The notes beneath the pieces are model-generated. The model had not been told where the DNA came from and did not search any database. It worked only from the letters and a program-made list of their open reading frames with translations. A stretch of DNA of 64,000 nt from Treponema sp. (lineage in GTDB: Bacteria; Spirochaetota; Spirochaetia; Treponematales; Treponemataceae), in NCBI GenBank assembly GCA_004554075.1, contig SFOB01000003.1, positions 1-64,000 on the forward strand, read 5' to 3'. The position numbers and the translations under genes were made by a program. This document shows positions 42,822-50,877 of this stretch, one piece after another. Each line of letters begins with the position of its first letter. Position 1 is the stretch's first letter.

Positions 42822-42856
42822 ATCGAGGTCAAGATTTTTGACCTCGATTTTTTTTT
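42822..42856 (+). terminator. carB terminator and palindrome P1 of the GGTC/GACC cluster
   Basis: CGAGGTCAA (42824-42832) pairs with TTGACCTCG (42838-42846), followed by nine T. This is a classic intrinsic terminator and also the first of six look-alike palindromes. Confidence 0.9.
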
Positions 42857-42877
42857 GAAGTAAAAATCATTCCTTAA

Positions 42878-43133
42878 TTCAAGGTGAAAAATTTGCACCT
42901 TGAAAGGATTTTCACTTTCCATCTTGGAAGTCACAAATTGTGACCTCCAATCTTCCATGTTCGACCTCATTTTATACAATTTCTTTAGTTGCCCGCTTTA
43001 TTCGGACAACTGGTGACAATTTGTCACCAGTTATTATCACCTCATCATTAAACCAAGGTCGAAATATTCGACCTTGGACGTCTCTAGCTTTCACCCTCGT
43101 CCTTAATTCAAGGTCAAAAATTTTGACCTTGAA
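42878..43133. repeat. Cluster of five short palindromes with consensus AAGGTCRAA-TTYGACCTT
   Basis: P2 TTCAAGGTG/CACCTTGAA (42878-42904); P3 GGAAGTCACAA/TTGTGACCTCC (42926-42948, one mismatch); P4 AACTGGTGACAA/TTGTCACCAGTT (43008-43032, perfect); P5 CCAAGGTCGAA/TTCGACCTTGG (43053-43077, perfect); P6 TTCAAGGTCAAAA/TTTTGACCTTGAA (43107-43133, perfect). Arms differ between copies, but both arms of each copy change together. No T-run follows P2-P6, so they are not simple terminators. This gene-free stretch lies between carB and the exonuclease gene. Confidence 0.85.
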
Positions 43134-43196
43134 ACCAACTTCCCCCCTACTGAATTTTCCTGAAAAATCTTATATATTAAAAACAGGAGCAAAAAA

Positions 43197-44027
43197 ATGA
43201 AACTGATTTCCTGGAATATTGATTCGATAAATGCGGCGCTGACTTCTACATCGGACAGGGCGCTTTTGTCTCAGGCTGTGCTGAAGAAGCTGGGTGGCTA
43301 TGAGGCTGATATTATTGCGATTCAGGAGACTAAGCTGCCGGCGGAGGGGCCTTCGGATAAGCATCTGGAGCTGCTGGCTGGCTATTTTCCGGGATATAAA
43401 ATTGAGTGGCTTTCTTCTGTGCCTCCTGCAAAAAAAGGTTATGCGGGCACTATGATTTTGTACAAGGAAGGACTGACTGCAAAACGCGAAGTGCCACGGC
43501 TTGGCGCTCCTGACACTATGGACGATGAGGGCCGCCTTCTCACTCTCGACTTTGGCGCCTTTTATTTTGTAAATGTTTATACTCCAAACTCCGGCGACGG
43601 TCTCAAGCGCCTTGCAGAACGACAGAAATGGGATGCCCTTTATGCTGATTATCTTGCTGGTCTCGATGCAAAAAAGCCTGTTATTGCCTGCGGCGACTTT
43701 AACGTAGCTCACAAAGAAATTGACCTTGCAAACCCTGCGTCAAATCATTTTTCTGCCGGCTTTACAGATGAAGAGCGCGAGGGCTTTACAAAGCTCCTGG
43801 CCCGCGGCTTTACAGACAGCTTCCGCCACGTTCACGGCGATGTAAAAGACATCTACTCCTGGTGGGGTCAGCGAATCAAAACCAGCAAAATAAATAACTC
43901 GGGCTGGCGTATTGACTACTTCCTCGTAAGCGACCGCATCAAAGACCAGATTAAAAAATCAGAGATGATTGATTCTGGCCCGCGACAGGACCACACTCCT
44001 ATTCTTCTGGAAATTGATATCGGCTAA
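43197..44027 (+). CDS. Exonuclease III family AP endonuclease
   Basis: A 276-residue enzyme of the Xth/ExoA family: MKLISWNIDSINAAL at the start, metal ligand E in IIAIQETKLP, FVNVYTPNSGDGLKRL, the catalytic PVIACGDFNVAHKEIDLANP, RIDYFLVSDRI and the terminal QDHTPILLEI. It cuts DNA 5' of abasic sites and repairs 3' blocked ends. AGGAG is 7 nt before the ATG. The GNAT gene follows after 15 bp and is probably co-transcribed. Confidence 0.95.
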   Translation: MKLISWNIDSINAALTSTSDRALLSQAVLKKLGGYEADIIAIQETKLPAEGPSDKHLELLAGYFPGYKIEWLSSVPPAKKGYAGTMILYKEGLTAKREVPRLGAPDTMDDEGRLLTLDFGAFYFVNVYTPNSGDGLKRLAERQKWDALYADYLAGLDAKKPVIACGDFNVAHKEIDLANPASNHFSAGFTDEEREGFTKLLARGFTDSFRHVHGDVKDIYSWWGQRIKTSKINNSGWRIDYFLVSDRIKDQIKKSEMIDSGPRQDHTPILLEIDIG

Positions 44028-44042
44028 ATCAGGACTTAAAAA

Positions 44043-44705
44043 ATGCTGCCAGAAAATTTTGAGATCCAGCCTTTCGACATGAAAAATATTCCTCTGATGC
44101 TTGAGGTGGTTGTACCTATGTGGAGTTCGCCGGATTGGGATATGGACTTCCGCCGTTTTTATGTTGAACATATTATTCGCAGTAATTATTTTGAAAATGA
44201 ATATCACTATCAGCTGATGGAAAAAGCCGAGGGAACCGCCGGGCTTCATGAAGGACTTGACGACGAACTTCGCAGCACCCCGACCCCAGGCGAGTTTTGC
44301 GCCATGGCCTTCTTTGCCCGCAAAAGTGATATCTGCAAGGCTGAAGACTGGTTCAATCTTGAGGCCAAAAAAATTCCGCAGGACTTGCAGCACTCAACAA
44401 AACTGGGAAAAGCCTACATCGAACTGATGGATGAAAAGACCCGTGCTTTTATGAAAAATAATGACATTCAGCTCACTCTTTACATCAGCCGGAAAAAGGG
44501 CTGCGGCTCAATGCTGCTTAATGAACTCTGCGACCGCCTTCGTAACCAGGGCTGGAAAAATCTTTACCTGTGGACTGACTGCGAATGTGACTGGGAATGG
44601 TACATCGACCACGGCTACGAACTTGTTGCCAAAGATATATACGAACCCTTCACCGAACAGGATGGCGAAGACTATCTGACCTATATTTTCAAAAAAGCGC
44701 TTTAG
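44043..44705 (+). CDS. GNAT-family N-acetyltransferase
   Basis: A 220-residue protein. The GNAT core is in the second half: an acetyl-CoA loop of the form R-K-x-G-x-G-x-x (ISRKKGCGSMLLNELCDRLRNQGW), then LYLWTDCECDWEWYIDHGYELVAKD, the typical beta5-alpha4 segment ending in a 'GYE' turn. The N-terminal half contains an insertion (about residues 60-120) not seen in minimal GNATs. The acceptor substrate is unknown. It lies 15 bp after the exonuclease gene. Confidence 0.8.
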   Translation: MLPENFEIQPFDMKNIPLMLEVVVPMWSSPDWDMDFRRFYVEHIIRSNYFENEYHYQLMEKAEGTAGLHEGLDDELRSTPTPGEFCAMAFFARKSDICKAEDWFNLEAKKIPQDLQHSTKLGKAYIELMDEKTRAFMKNNDIQLTLYISRKKGCGSMLLNELCDRLRNQGWKNLYLWTDCECDWEWYIDHGYELVAKDIYEPFTEQDGEDYLTYIFKKAL

Positions 44706-44739
44706 TTTGATCGAACAAACAGCCCAGCCCCGGCTATCC

Positions 44740-46188
44740 CTACTCCGCCTGCTGCAGACTGTATTCCTTTTTCATTCCGTGTGCACCAAAAATCTGCCAG
44801 TTACCCTGACCCAGACGCTGTAAAATTGCTACACGTTCCTGAGCACACAAAGCCGGATCTGTATCCACAGAAGTCATGAGAACCGGCGCATATTGGTTGT
44901 AGGTTGCCTGCTCCTTTGTAAGCCCGTGCATGTTTATGTAAATATCACCAGAGAAAACAATGTGATGGACATAATCAATGAGCACAGTCTCACCCTTCAG
45001 GTGACCACCCTTCGCCTGATAAACTTCAAAATGCATTTCACCGATATCAAAAAAGCCGGTCTGCTCAAGCGGCTCTTTGATTTCTGCTGGAGACGGCCAG
45101 AGAGCTTTCACCTTTTCCGGAGCCGGCGGATTATACAAAGTGAGCGCCTTGCAGATATTTATGTATGGCTTATGAAGAGGATTCTGTTCACGGTAAGCAT
45201 CAGCACCCTTGGCCTCAAGCGCAAGACATTCCTTTGAATCTTCGCTTGCATAAATTTCGTCAAAAAGCGGAAGAAGACCACAGTGGTCCACATCCGCATG
45301 AGTGATATAGACGCGTTTTTTAATTGTGTCATAATCCGGTAAAAGTTCGCGGAAAAGCTTTTCCATCTCTTCTCGGTAAAGGGCATAACCGGTATCTATA
45401 AAAAGTACTTCGCCAGCGCTCTTCAAAATCGCAGTGTTACTTCCACATGGCGGCTCAATCAAAATGATTTCTGATTTGCCTGTAATTTTATGATGTGTGA
45501 TCCGAGGTGAAAATGCGTCGCCACGACAGGCAGCAAGCAGGTGTGCAAATCGGCTGATGCTTTCAAAAGTCTTATAAGGGGAAAGACCTTTTTCATCCAG
45601 CATCTGCATTACAAGGTTAGTGTTTACTAACAGACTGTCTCTCTTATCTTCCGAAAGCCCGATGCAGGAAACCAGCTCCGAAACAAAGGACTGATAGAAA
45701 ATACTGTTGTCATAAAATTTCTCTGAGTGATTATAATCCAGTACGCGGACCGGACAAAGCTTCTGAACATCGTCCAGAAAGTTTCTGAAATTATTTTCAT
45801 CTTCAACATAGAGTCCCATCTTGAAAGCCTGAAAATCCGTGCCGTTTTCCTGCGAACTGATATATGAAATATTAAGCTGATAGTCGTTAATAACACGAAG
45901 AACATCTGTAACGCTGCCCGGCTTATCCTGCAGCATAAACTCCAGCAGAACAATGCTCTTTTCTGTTTTTGGACTCTGGAGATATCCGATTACAGTAAGC
46001 TGCTCGTCCGCCTTGCGAAGATTTTCTTCCTCACCCTCGGCATCAATAAAAAGCGTGTGAGAATCTATTGCCTTATTGTAGCTGACGCGGGTGATATTGA
46101 TATTCAGTTTTGCAAGACATTCGCTGGCCTTCAAAAAAGCTCCGATGTGATGTGGCATTGTTGTGATGTAAGTTTTCTTCATTTTCAT
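44740..46188 (-). CDS. Metallo-beta-lactamase-fold hydrolase with two N-terminal ACT domains
   Basis: I choose the ATG at 46188 (MKMKKTYIT); a GTG 9 nt upstream is also possible. Residues 5-75 (HIGAFLKASECLAKLNINITRVSYNK) and 80-150 (KPGSVTDVLRVINDYQLNISYISS) are two ACT-like regulatory domains that usually bind amino acids. After a roughly 100-residue linker comes the metallo-beta-lactamase fold: VLFIDTGYA, the metal site THADVDHCG (H-x-D-x-D-H), KGGHLKGETVL and IVFSGDIYIN. ACT plus metallo-beta-lactamase is an unusual pairing, so an amino-acid-controlled hydrolase is a reasonable guess, but the substrate is unknown. Divergent from the M48-like gene. Confidence 0.8.
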   Translation of the reverse strand: MKMKKTYITTMPHHIGAFLKASECLAKLNINITRVSYNKAIDSHTLFIDAEGEEENLRKADEQLTVIGYLQSPKTEKSIVLLEFMLQDKPGSVTDVLRVINDYQLNISYISSQENGTDFQAFKMGLYVEDENNFRNFLDDVQKLCPVRVLDYNHSEKFYDNSIFYQSFVSELVSCIGLSEDKRDSLLVNTNLVMQMLDEKGLSPYKTFESISRFAHLLAACRGDAFSPRITHHKITGKSEIILIEPPCGSNTAILKSAGEVLFIDTGYALYREEMEKLFRELLPDYDTIKKRVYITHADVDHCGLLPLFDEIYASEDSKECLALEAKGADAYREQNPLHKPYINICKALTLYNPPAPEKVKALWPSPAEIKEPLEQTGFFDIGEMHFEVYQAKGGHLKGETVLIDYVHHIVFSGDIYINMHGLTKEQATYNQYAPVLMTSVDTDPALCAQERVAILQRLGQGNWQIFGAHGMKKEYSLQQAE

Positions 46189-46247
46189 TGCGGGCACATT
46201 TTATCATCTGGTAAAATAAAAGTATATTCGTTTTTAAGAAGGTTTAG

Positions 46248-46253
46248 TATAAT
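46248..46253 (+). promoter_or_regulatory. -10 box (TATAAT) 6 nt before the M48-like start codon
   Basis: TATAAT is followed by GAAAAT and the ATG at 46260. An alternative reading is a three-codon upstream frame (ATG AAA ATA TGA, 46252-46263) behind AAGAAGG, whose stop overlaps the gene's ATG, giving coupled translation. Confidence 0.45.
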
Positions 46254-46259
46254 GAAAAT

Positions 46260-47549
46260 ATGATTACTTCTGTAAGTTTTTCAAATCCATTTGTTTTAAT
46301 TTTTCTTTGCGGCACTGTTGCAACATTTCTTATAAATCATTTTCTGGAGTTTATTGATTTTCGTACACGGGCAAAAAATGGCGGCAGCATTCCGGCTGTT
46401 TTGCAGAAGATTCCCCTTGCCGCAGAAACCTTTGATACTGAAAAGCTTAAAAACATCAGCGCTTACGAAGATGCAAAATATTGTAAGTGGTGCCTGTCTT
46501 CGGTCTTCAATCTTGTGCTCGATCTGTCCCTTGTTATTTTTGGATTTTATCCTTTTGTATTTTATTTTGTTTGTGGCATTACAGGTTTTCCTTCAGGAAT
46601 TGGAAACAGTTTCTGCGCTTTCTTTTTATTTATGATTCTTACAGCAGTGCCTTCGTTTATCCTTGAAATTCCTTTTTCACTTTACAGCGAATTTGTTCTA
46701 GAAAAGAAATTCGGTTTTTCTAACATGACCTTAAAACTCTGGATAGTCGACACGCTAAAGAGCCTGATAATCAGCCTGATTTTGATTTCACTTTTAACTT
46801 TTGTTGCTGCGGTGGTTTTTGTAAAATTCGCAGGCAGCTGGTGGTTTATTCTCGCCGCAGTTTTGATAGCCTTTACCTTTATTATGCAGGTTGTGTATCC
46901 GAAATTTATTGCGCCGCTCTTTAACAAATTTACTCCGCTGGAAGATGACGAAGCTAAAGACAAAATCATGGCCATTCTTGAAAAGGTCGGTTTTAAAAAT
47001 GGCGGGCTTTTTGTAATGGATGCCTCAAAGCGAAGCGGTCACAGCAATGCCTACTTCAGTGGCTTTGGAAAAACAAAACGCATTGTTCTTTACGATACAC
47101 TTTTAAAATCTCTCTCCCCGGACGAGCTTGCGGCTGTTCTTCGTCTTTTTATTATGATTCCAATGGAGTTTGTAGTAACTTTCCTTTTGTATAAAATGGC
47201 ACATATTCCAGAGCTTTATTACGCTTTCGGTTTTTTAGACGATATCACAGCGGAAAACATAGCAAATGTTCAGTTTATAGGTATCTTCCTTGCCACAATG
47301 CTTTGGGGTGCTGTCAGCGAAATTATTACACCGGTTTCAAATATTTTCTCACGCAAACAGGAATATCAGGCAGATGCTTTTGGTGCAAAAGCCTGTGGAA
47401 GTGCAGACCCTCTCATTACAGGCCTTATCAAATTAAACAGCGAAAATCTTTCTGAACTGATTCCACCGAAGCTTTACGTCTTCTGGAATTACTCGCATCC
47501 AACTCTTGTTGAAAGAATTGAAAAACTCTCTCAGCTTCCTGAAGCTTAA
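46260..47549 (+). CDS. M48/Ste24-like membrane protein lacking the HExxH zinc motif
   Basis: A 429-residue protein with about six membrane helices that follows the Ste24 (CAAX protease) family along its length: VLEKKFGFSNMTLKLWIVD, KFIAPLFNKFTPLEDDE, DASKRSGHSNAYFSGFGKTKRIVLYDTLLKSLSPDELAAVL. At this point the family has the catalytic HExxH helix. Here residue L294 is followed directly by RLFIMIPMEFVVTF, the text normally found after that helix. The third zinc ligand is kept (E368 in RKQEYQADAFG). The protein should not bind zinc or cleave peptides as annotated; either a natural pseudoenzyme or a recent in-frame deletion of roughly 12-16 codons. The 3' end overlaps nadE by 4 bp. Confidence 0.85.
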   Translation: MITSVSFSNPFVLIFLCGTVATFLINHFLEFIDFRTRAKNGGSIPAVLQKIPLAAETFDTEKLKNISAYEDAKYCKWCLSSVFNLVLDLSLVIFGFYPFVFYFVCGITGFPSGIGNSFCAFFLFMILTAVPSFILEIPFSLYSEFVLEKKFGFSNMTLKLWIVDTLKSLIISLILISLLTFVAAVVFVKFAGSWWFILAAVLIAFTFIMQVVYPKFIAPLFNKFTPLEDDEAKDKIMAILEKVGFKNGGLFVMDASKRSGHSNAYFSGFGKTKRIVLYDTLLKSLSPDELAAVLRLFIMIPMEFVVTFLLYKMAHIPELYYAFGFLDDITAENIANVQFIGIFLATMLWGAVSEIITPVSNIFSRKQEYQADAFGAKACGSADPLITGLIKLNSENLSELIPPKLYVFWNYSHPTLVERIEKLSQLPEA

Positions 47550-49516
47550 TTAAGTTTATCTAAATCCTTAAGCCACAAAGACGCCTGGGCATCACTCGGC
47601 ATACGCCAGTCGCCTCTTGGAGAAAGATTTACAGTACCAACCTTTGCGCCATCCGGCATGCAGGAACGCTTAAACTGCTGGCTGAAGAATCTTCTGTAGA
47701 ATGTTTTGAGCCACTTAAGAATTTCTGCTTTGCTGTATGAGAAGCCTGCCTGCTGAGCAAGGAAGAAAATCTTTGAAGGTGCAAAACCAAAACGCAGAAC
47801 GTAATACAAAAAGAAATCGTGCAGTTCATAAGGACCAACAAGATCTTCTGTTACCTGAGAAATTTTTCCGTCCTTTGGTGGAAGTAATTCCGGACTAACA
47901 GGTGTATCGAGAATATCTTTAAGAACCTTTGAGAATTTTTCATTCTTTGCATCTTCTGAATCTGTGGCAAACCATTCAACCAGATATCGCACAAGAGTTT
48001 TTGGAATTGAAGAATTAACTCCGTACATAGACATGTGGTCGCCATTGTAAGTACACCAGCCCAGAGCCAGCTCCGAAAGATCTCCGGTTCCAATTACAAT
48101 TCCATTTGTCTTATTTGCATAATCCATCAGAACCTGAGTGCGCTCGCGGGCCTGACAGTTTTCATAAGTTACATCGTGAGTATTTTCATCCTGGCCGATA
48201 TCCTTCATGTGCTGGCGGACAGCAGCTTCAATTCTGATTTCCTTTAAGCTTACACCGCACTGTTTTGCAAGACTGCAGGCATTTGTATAAGTTCTGTTTG
48301 TAGTGCCAAAACATGGCATTGTTATTGCGGTGATTTTCTTTCGTGAAATACCAGTGAGGTCAAAAGCACGGCAGGTAATCAAAAGGGCCAGAGTTGAATC
48401 CAGACCTCCGGAAAGACCGATAACCGCAGACTGACAGTTTATATGACGAAGGCGCTTTGCAAGCCCCTGAGCCTGCAGGGTGATAACTTCAAGACAGCGC
48501 TGTGTACGCTTTTCCTTATCTGAAGGAACGAATGGATGAGGGTCTACGTAACGCTCAAGCTTTTCAATTTTTGAAGATGATGTTTTTGCTGCGGCCGTAT
48601 TTACTAAATCAATTTCAACTGTGGTGTAATCAGCCTGCAAATCAAAATTATCTACTGAGGCAGCAAAGCTTGTAGTGTGACGTCTTTCGTTAGCAAGTCT
48701 TTCTACATCAACCTGAGCATAAACTGTCTGGTTACTGAACAAGTCTGATTCAGCAAGAAGACTTCCGTTTTCGCTGATCATGCTGTGGCCGGAAAAAACC
48801 ATGTCCTGAGTTGATTCATCCTTTCCGGCATTTGCATAAAGATATGCACAAATAGAACGGGCTGAATGTGACTTCACAAGATTTCTGCGGTATTCAGCTT
48901 TTCCGATAATTTCGTTTCCGGCACTCAGGTTTACGATGATTGTTGCACCGGCCAAAACATGACGTGTTGATGGAGGAAGCGGAACCCATAAATCTTCGCA
49001 AAGCTCGCAGGCTACGCAAAGAGATTTTTCTGATTTATCCTGAATCAAGATATCAGTTCCGAATGGAATGTTTTCCTGATTACCGATTCTTACAAACTGT
49101 GTTTTCTGCTTTGAAGAAAATGGTGTGAACTGACGTCTTTCGTAAAACTCACTGTAATTTGGCAGGAAGGTTTTTGGAATCAGGGCAAGAATTTTTCCGC
49201 CGTAAATTGCAGCGGCACAATTATAAATGCCTTCTGTTCGGGCAAAAGGAAGACCCACGAAAATCAGGGCTTTTGTAGTTTTTATTTTTGAGGCAATTTT
49301 TTCCAGTTGCTCAAGGGCACTCTGCTGTAAGGCATTCTGGAAAAATAAATCTCCGCAAGTATAACCTGTTATAGAAAGCTCTGGAAAAACAATAATCTGT
49401 GCACCCTTTTTTGCTGCCTCATTTGCAGAGCTGATAATCTGAGCCGCATTAAATTCACAGTCGGCAACTTTTAATTCCGGGCTTACACATGCTGTTTTTA
49501 TAAATCCATAAGTCAT
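47546..49516 (-). CDS. nadE: NAD(+) synthase, glutamine-hydrolysing
   Basis: A 656-residue two-domain enzyme. The N-terminal nitrilase-type amidase (residues 1-290) has the Glu-Lys-Cys triad: VFPELSITGYTCGDL, IPKTFLPNYSEFYE and VACELCEDLWVP. The C-terminal synthetase has the PP-loop SGGLDSTLAL and GTGDLSELALGWCTYNGDHMSMYGVN. It converts deamido-NAD to NAD using glutamine and ATP. The length fits the long glutamine-dependent form. It is transcribed alone; the 3' end overlaps the M48-like gene by 4 bp. Confidence 0.97.
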   Translation of the reverse strand: MTYGFIKTACVSPELKVADCEFNAAQIISSANEAAKKGAQIIVFPELSITGYTCGDLFFQNALQQSALEQLEKIASKIKTTKALIFVGLPFARTEGIYNCAAAIYGGKILALIPKTFLPNYSEFYERRQFTPFSSKQKTQFVRIGNQENIPFGTDILIQDKSEKSLCVACELCEDLWVPLPPSTRHVLAGATIIVNLSAGNEIIGKAEYRRNLVKSHSARSICAYLYANAGKDESTQDMVFSGHSMISENGSLLAESDLFSNQTVYAQVDVERLANERRHTTSFAASVDNFDLQADYTTVEIDLVNTAAAKTSSSKIEKLERYVDPHPFVPSDKEKRTQRCLEVITLQAQGLAKRLRHINCQSAVIGLSGGLDSTLALLITCRAFDLTGISRKKITAITMPCFGTTNRTYTNACSLAKQCGVSLKEIRIEAAVRQHMKDIGQDENTHDVTYENCQARERTQVLMDYANKTNGIVIGTGDLSELALGWCTYNGDHMSMYGVNSSIPKTLVRYLVEWFATDSEDAKNEKFSKVLKDILDTPVSPELLPPKDGKISQVTEDLVGPYELHDFFLYYVLRFGFAPSKIFFLAQQAGFSYSKAEILKWLKTFYRRFFSQQFKRSCMPDGAKVGTVNLSPRGDWRMPSDAQASLWLKDLDKLN

Positions 49517-49596
49517 TCTTAATCACCTTCCAAAAACAATCTTGATTATTAATTATATCATTTTTTGTAAAATGAATGAAAGAGTTTTTTTAGTGC

Positions 49597-49633
49597 TTGC
49601 AGAAGTAACCAGTAAAAATATAAAATCAGATAT
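49597..49633 (+). promoter_or_regulatory. apbE promoter close to the start codon
   Basis: TTGCAG (49597-49602), 16-nt spacer, TATAAA (49619-49624), then nine bases to the ATG at 49634. The predicted leader is 0-3 nt and there is no ribosome binding site. Confidence 0.5.
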
Positions 49634-50779
49634 ATGAATCTTTTCAAACATTCTGCAAGCAGTAGCCGGATAAATAACGAACGTTCGTTAGCTTATTCTT
49701 TAATTTTACTTTCATTCTTTATATTCTTTATAAGTTCCTGTTCACAAAAATCCGACACTACTTCTTTTACTGCAATGAATACGTATATGACGGTAAAGTC
49801 CTATGGAAAAAAATCCGCAGCAGCGAACCATCTGGTGCAGGAAGAAGTTGAGCGGCTTGAAAAGATTCTTTCAACAACAATAGAAGATAGTGACATTCAC
49901 AGAATCAATAATTCTGTGTCTGATAATAATCAGTTTTCAAAAATCCCTGTCTCACCTGAAACAACTTATATGATTGAAAAAAGCCTTGAACTTTATAAAC
50001 TCACAGACAGTGCCTTTAATCCGGCCCTGTATCCAGTGATTCGTGAGTGGGGATTTACAACTGGAGATTATAAAGTTCCATCTGACGAAAAGATCAGGCA
50101 GCTGCTGGAACTTACAGATTTTTCAAAAATTGAAATTTCACCAAAGCTTGTGTCTACACCGTCTCTGGATTCTCTGCTCAAGGCTGACCATGAAAAAGGA
50201 CTTTCTTCTACTGCATCCATAATTACTAAGCCTCTTGGAATGCAGCTGGACTTTGGCGCCATTGGAAAAGGTTATGCCGGAGACAGGGCAATTGAAGTTT
50301 TGAAGAATGCTGGTGTGAAATCCGCCCTCCTCGACTTTGGCGGCAACATTCAGGTACTTGGCACAAAGCCGGATGGAAAGCCTTGGACTGTTGGAATCAA
50401 AAATCCATGGGGCGGGGAGCCGGTTGCTGCAGTAAAACTTAGTGATGCCTGTATGATTACCAGTGGCGGCTACGAAAGATTTTTCACCGGTGAAGATGGC
50501 AAAAAGTATATTCACATTTTTGACAGCTCAACTGGCCGACCTGTGGAAAATGATTTAGAAAGCGTTACTATTGTTTGCAGGGAAGGTCTTTATGGCGATG
50601 CACTGAGCACTTCGCTTTTTGTGATGGGACTGGATAAGGCAATTGACTTTTGGAAAAGTCGTGACCGCGATTTTGATTTTGTGATAATTTCCAAAGACAA
50701 GAGCATCGTTTATACGGCGCCACTGGAAAATTCTATTTCTCTTCTTTTTGATTTTGATAAGGTACAGGTTGTAGAGTAA
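49634..50779 (+). CDS. apbE: FAD:protein FMN transferase lipoprotein (ApbE)
   Basis: A 381-residue lipoprotein (FFISSC, C36). ApbE motifs: TAMNTYMTVKSYG, LDFGAIGKGYAGDRAIEVLKNAGVKSALLDFGGNIQVLG, ITSGGYERFF, HIFDSSTGRPVENDLESVTI, and the Mg-binding D/T region YGDALSTSLFVMGLDKA. It attaches FMN to Thr of exported FMN-binding proteins. The convergent partner cluster (Gx transporter, NusG-II) is a known ApbE neighbourhood in Firmicutes and spirochetes. A 16-bp palindrome, TAACGAAC/GTTCGTTA (49675-49690), lies within codons 14-19. Confidence 0.95.
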   Translation: MNLFKHSASSSRINNERSLAYSLILLSFFIFFISSCSQKSDTTSFTAMNTYMTVKSYGKKSAAANHLVQEEVERLEKILSTTIEDSDIHRINNSVSDNNQFSKIPVSPETTYMIEKSLELYKLTDSAFNPALYPVIREWGFTTGDYKVPSDEKIRQLLELTDFSKIEISPKLVSTPSLDSLLKADHEKGLSSTASIITKPLGMQLDFGAIGKGYAGDRAIEVLKNAGVKSALLDFGGNIQVLGTKPDGKPWTVGIKNPWGGEPVAAVKLSDACMITSGGYERFFTGEDGKKYIHIFDSSTGRPVENDLESVTIVCREGLYGDALSTSLFVMGLDKAIDFWKSRDRDFDFVIISKDKSIVYTAPLENSISLLFDFDKVQVVE

Positions 50780-50799
50780 ACCGCTCCGTCCGCAGTACC

Positions 50800-50877
50800 G
50801 TCATTGCGAGGATTGTAGTGGCGTGGCAACCCCACTCCGCAGCCCCGCCATTGCGAGGCGAAGCCGAAGCAATCCAT
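50800..50877. repeat. TCATTGCGAG...GAAGCAATCCA dispersed repeat
   Basis: CGTCATTGCGAGG at the left, CCATTGCGAGGCGAAGC then GAAGCAATCCA at the right, with GGCGTGGCAACCCCAC between. It fills the gap between the convergent apbE and Gx-transporter genes. Related to 5117-5154. Confidence 0.6.

Noticed and set aside
42822..43133. CRISPR array
   Set aside because: Repeat units differ in sequence, spacing is irregular (about 45-84 bp) and the units are palindromes without unique equal-length spacers; no cas genes are near.
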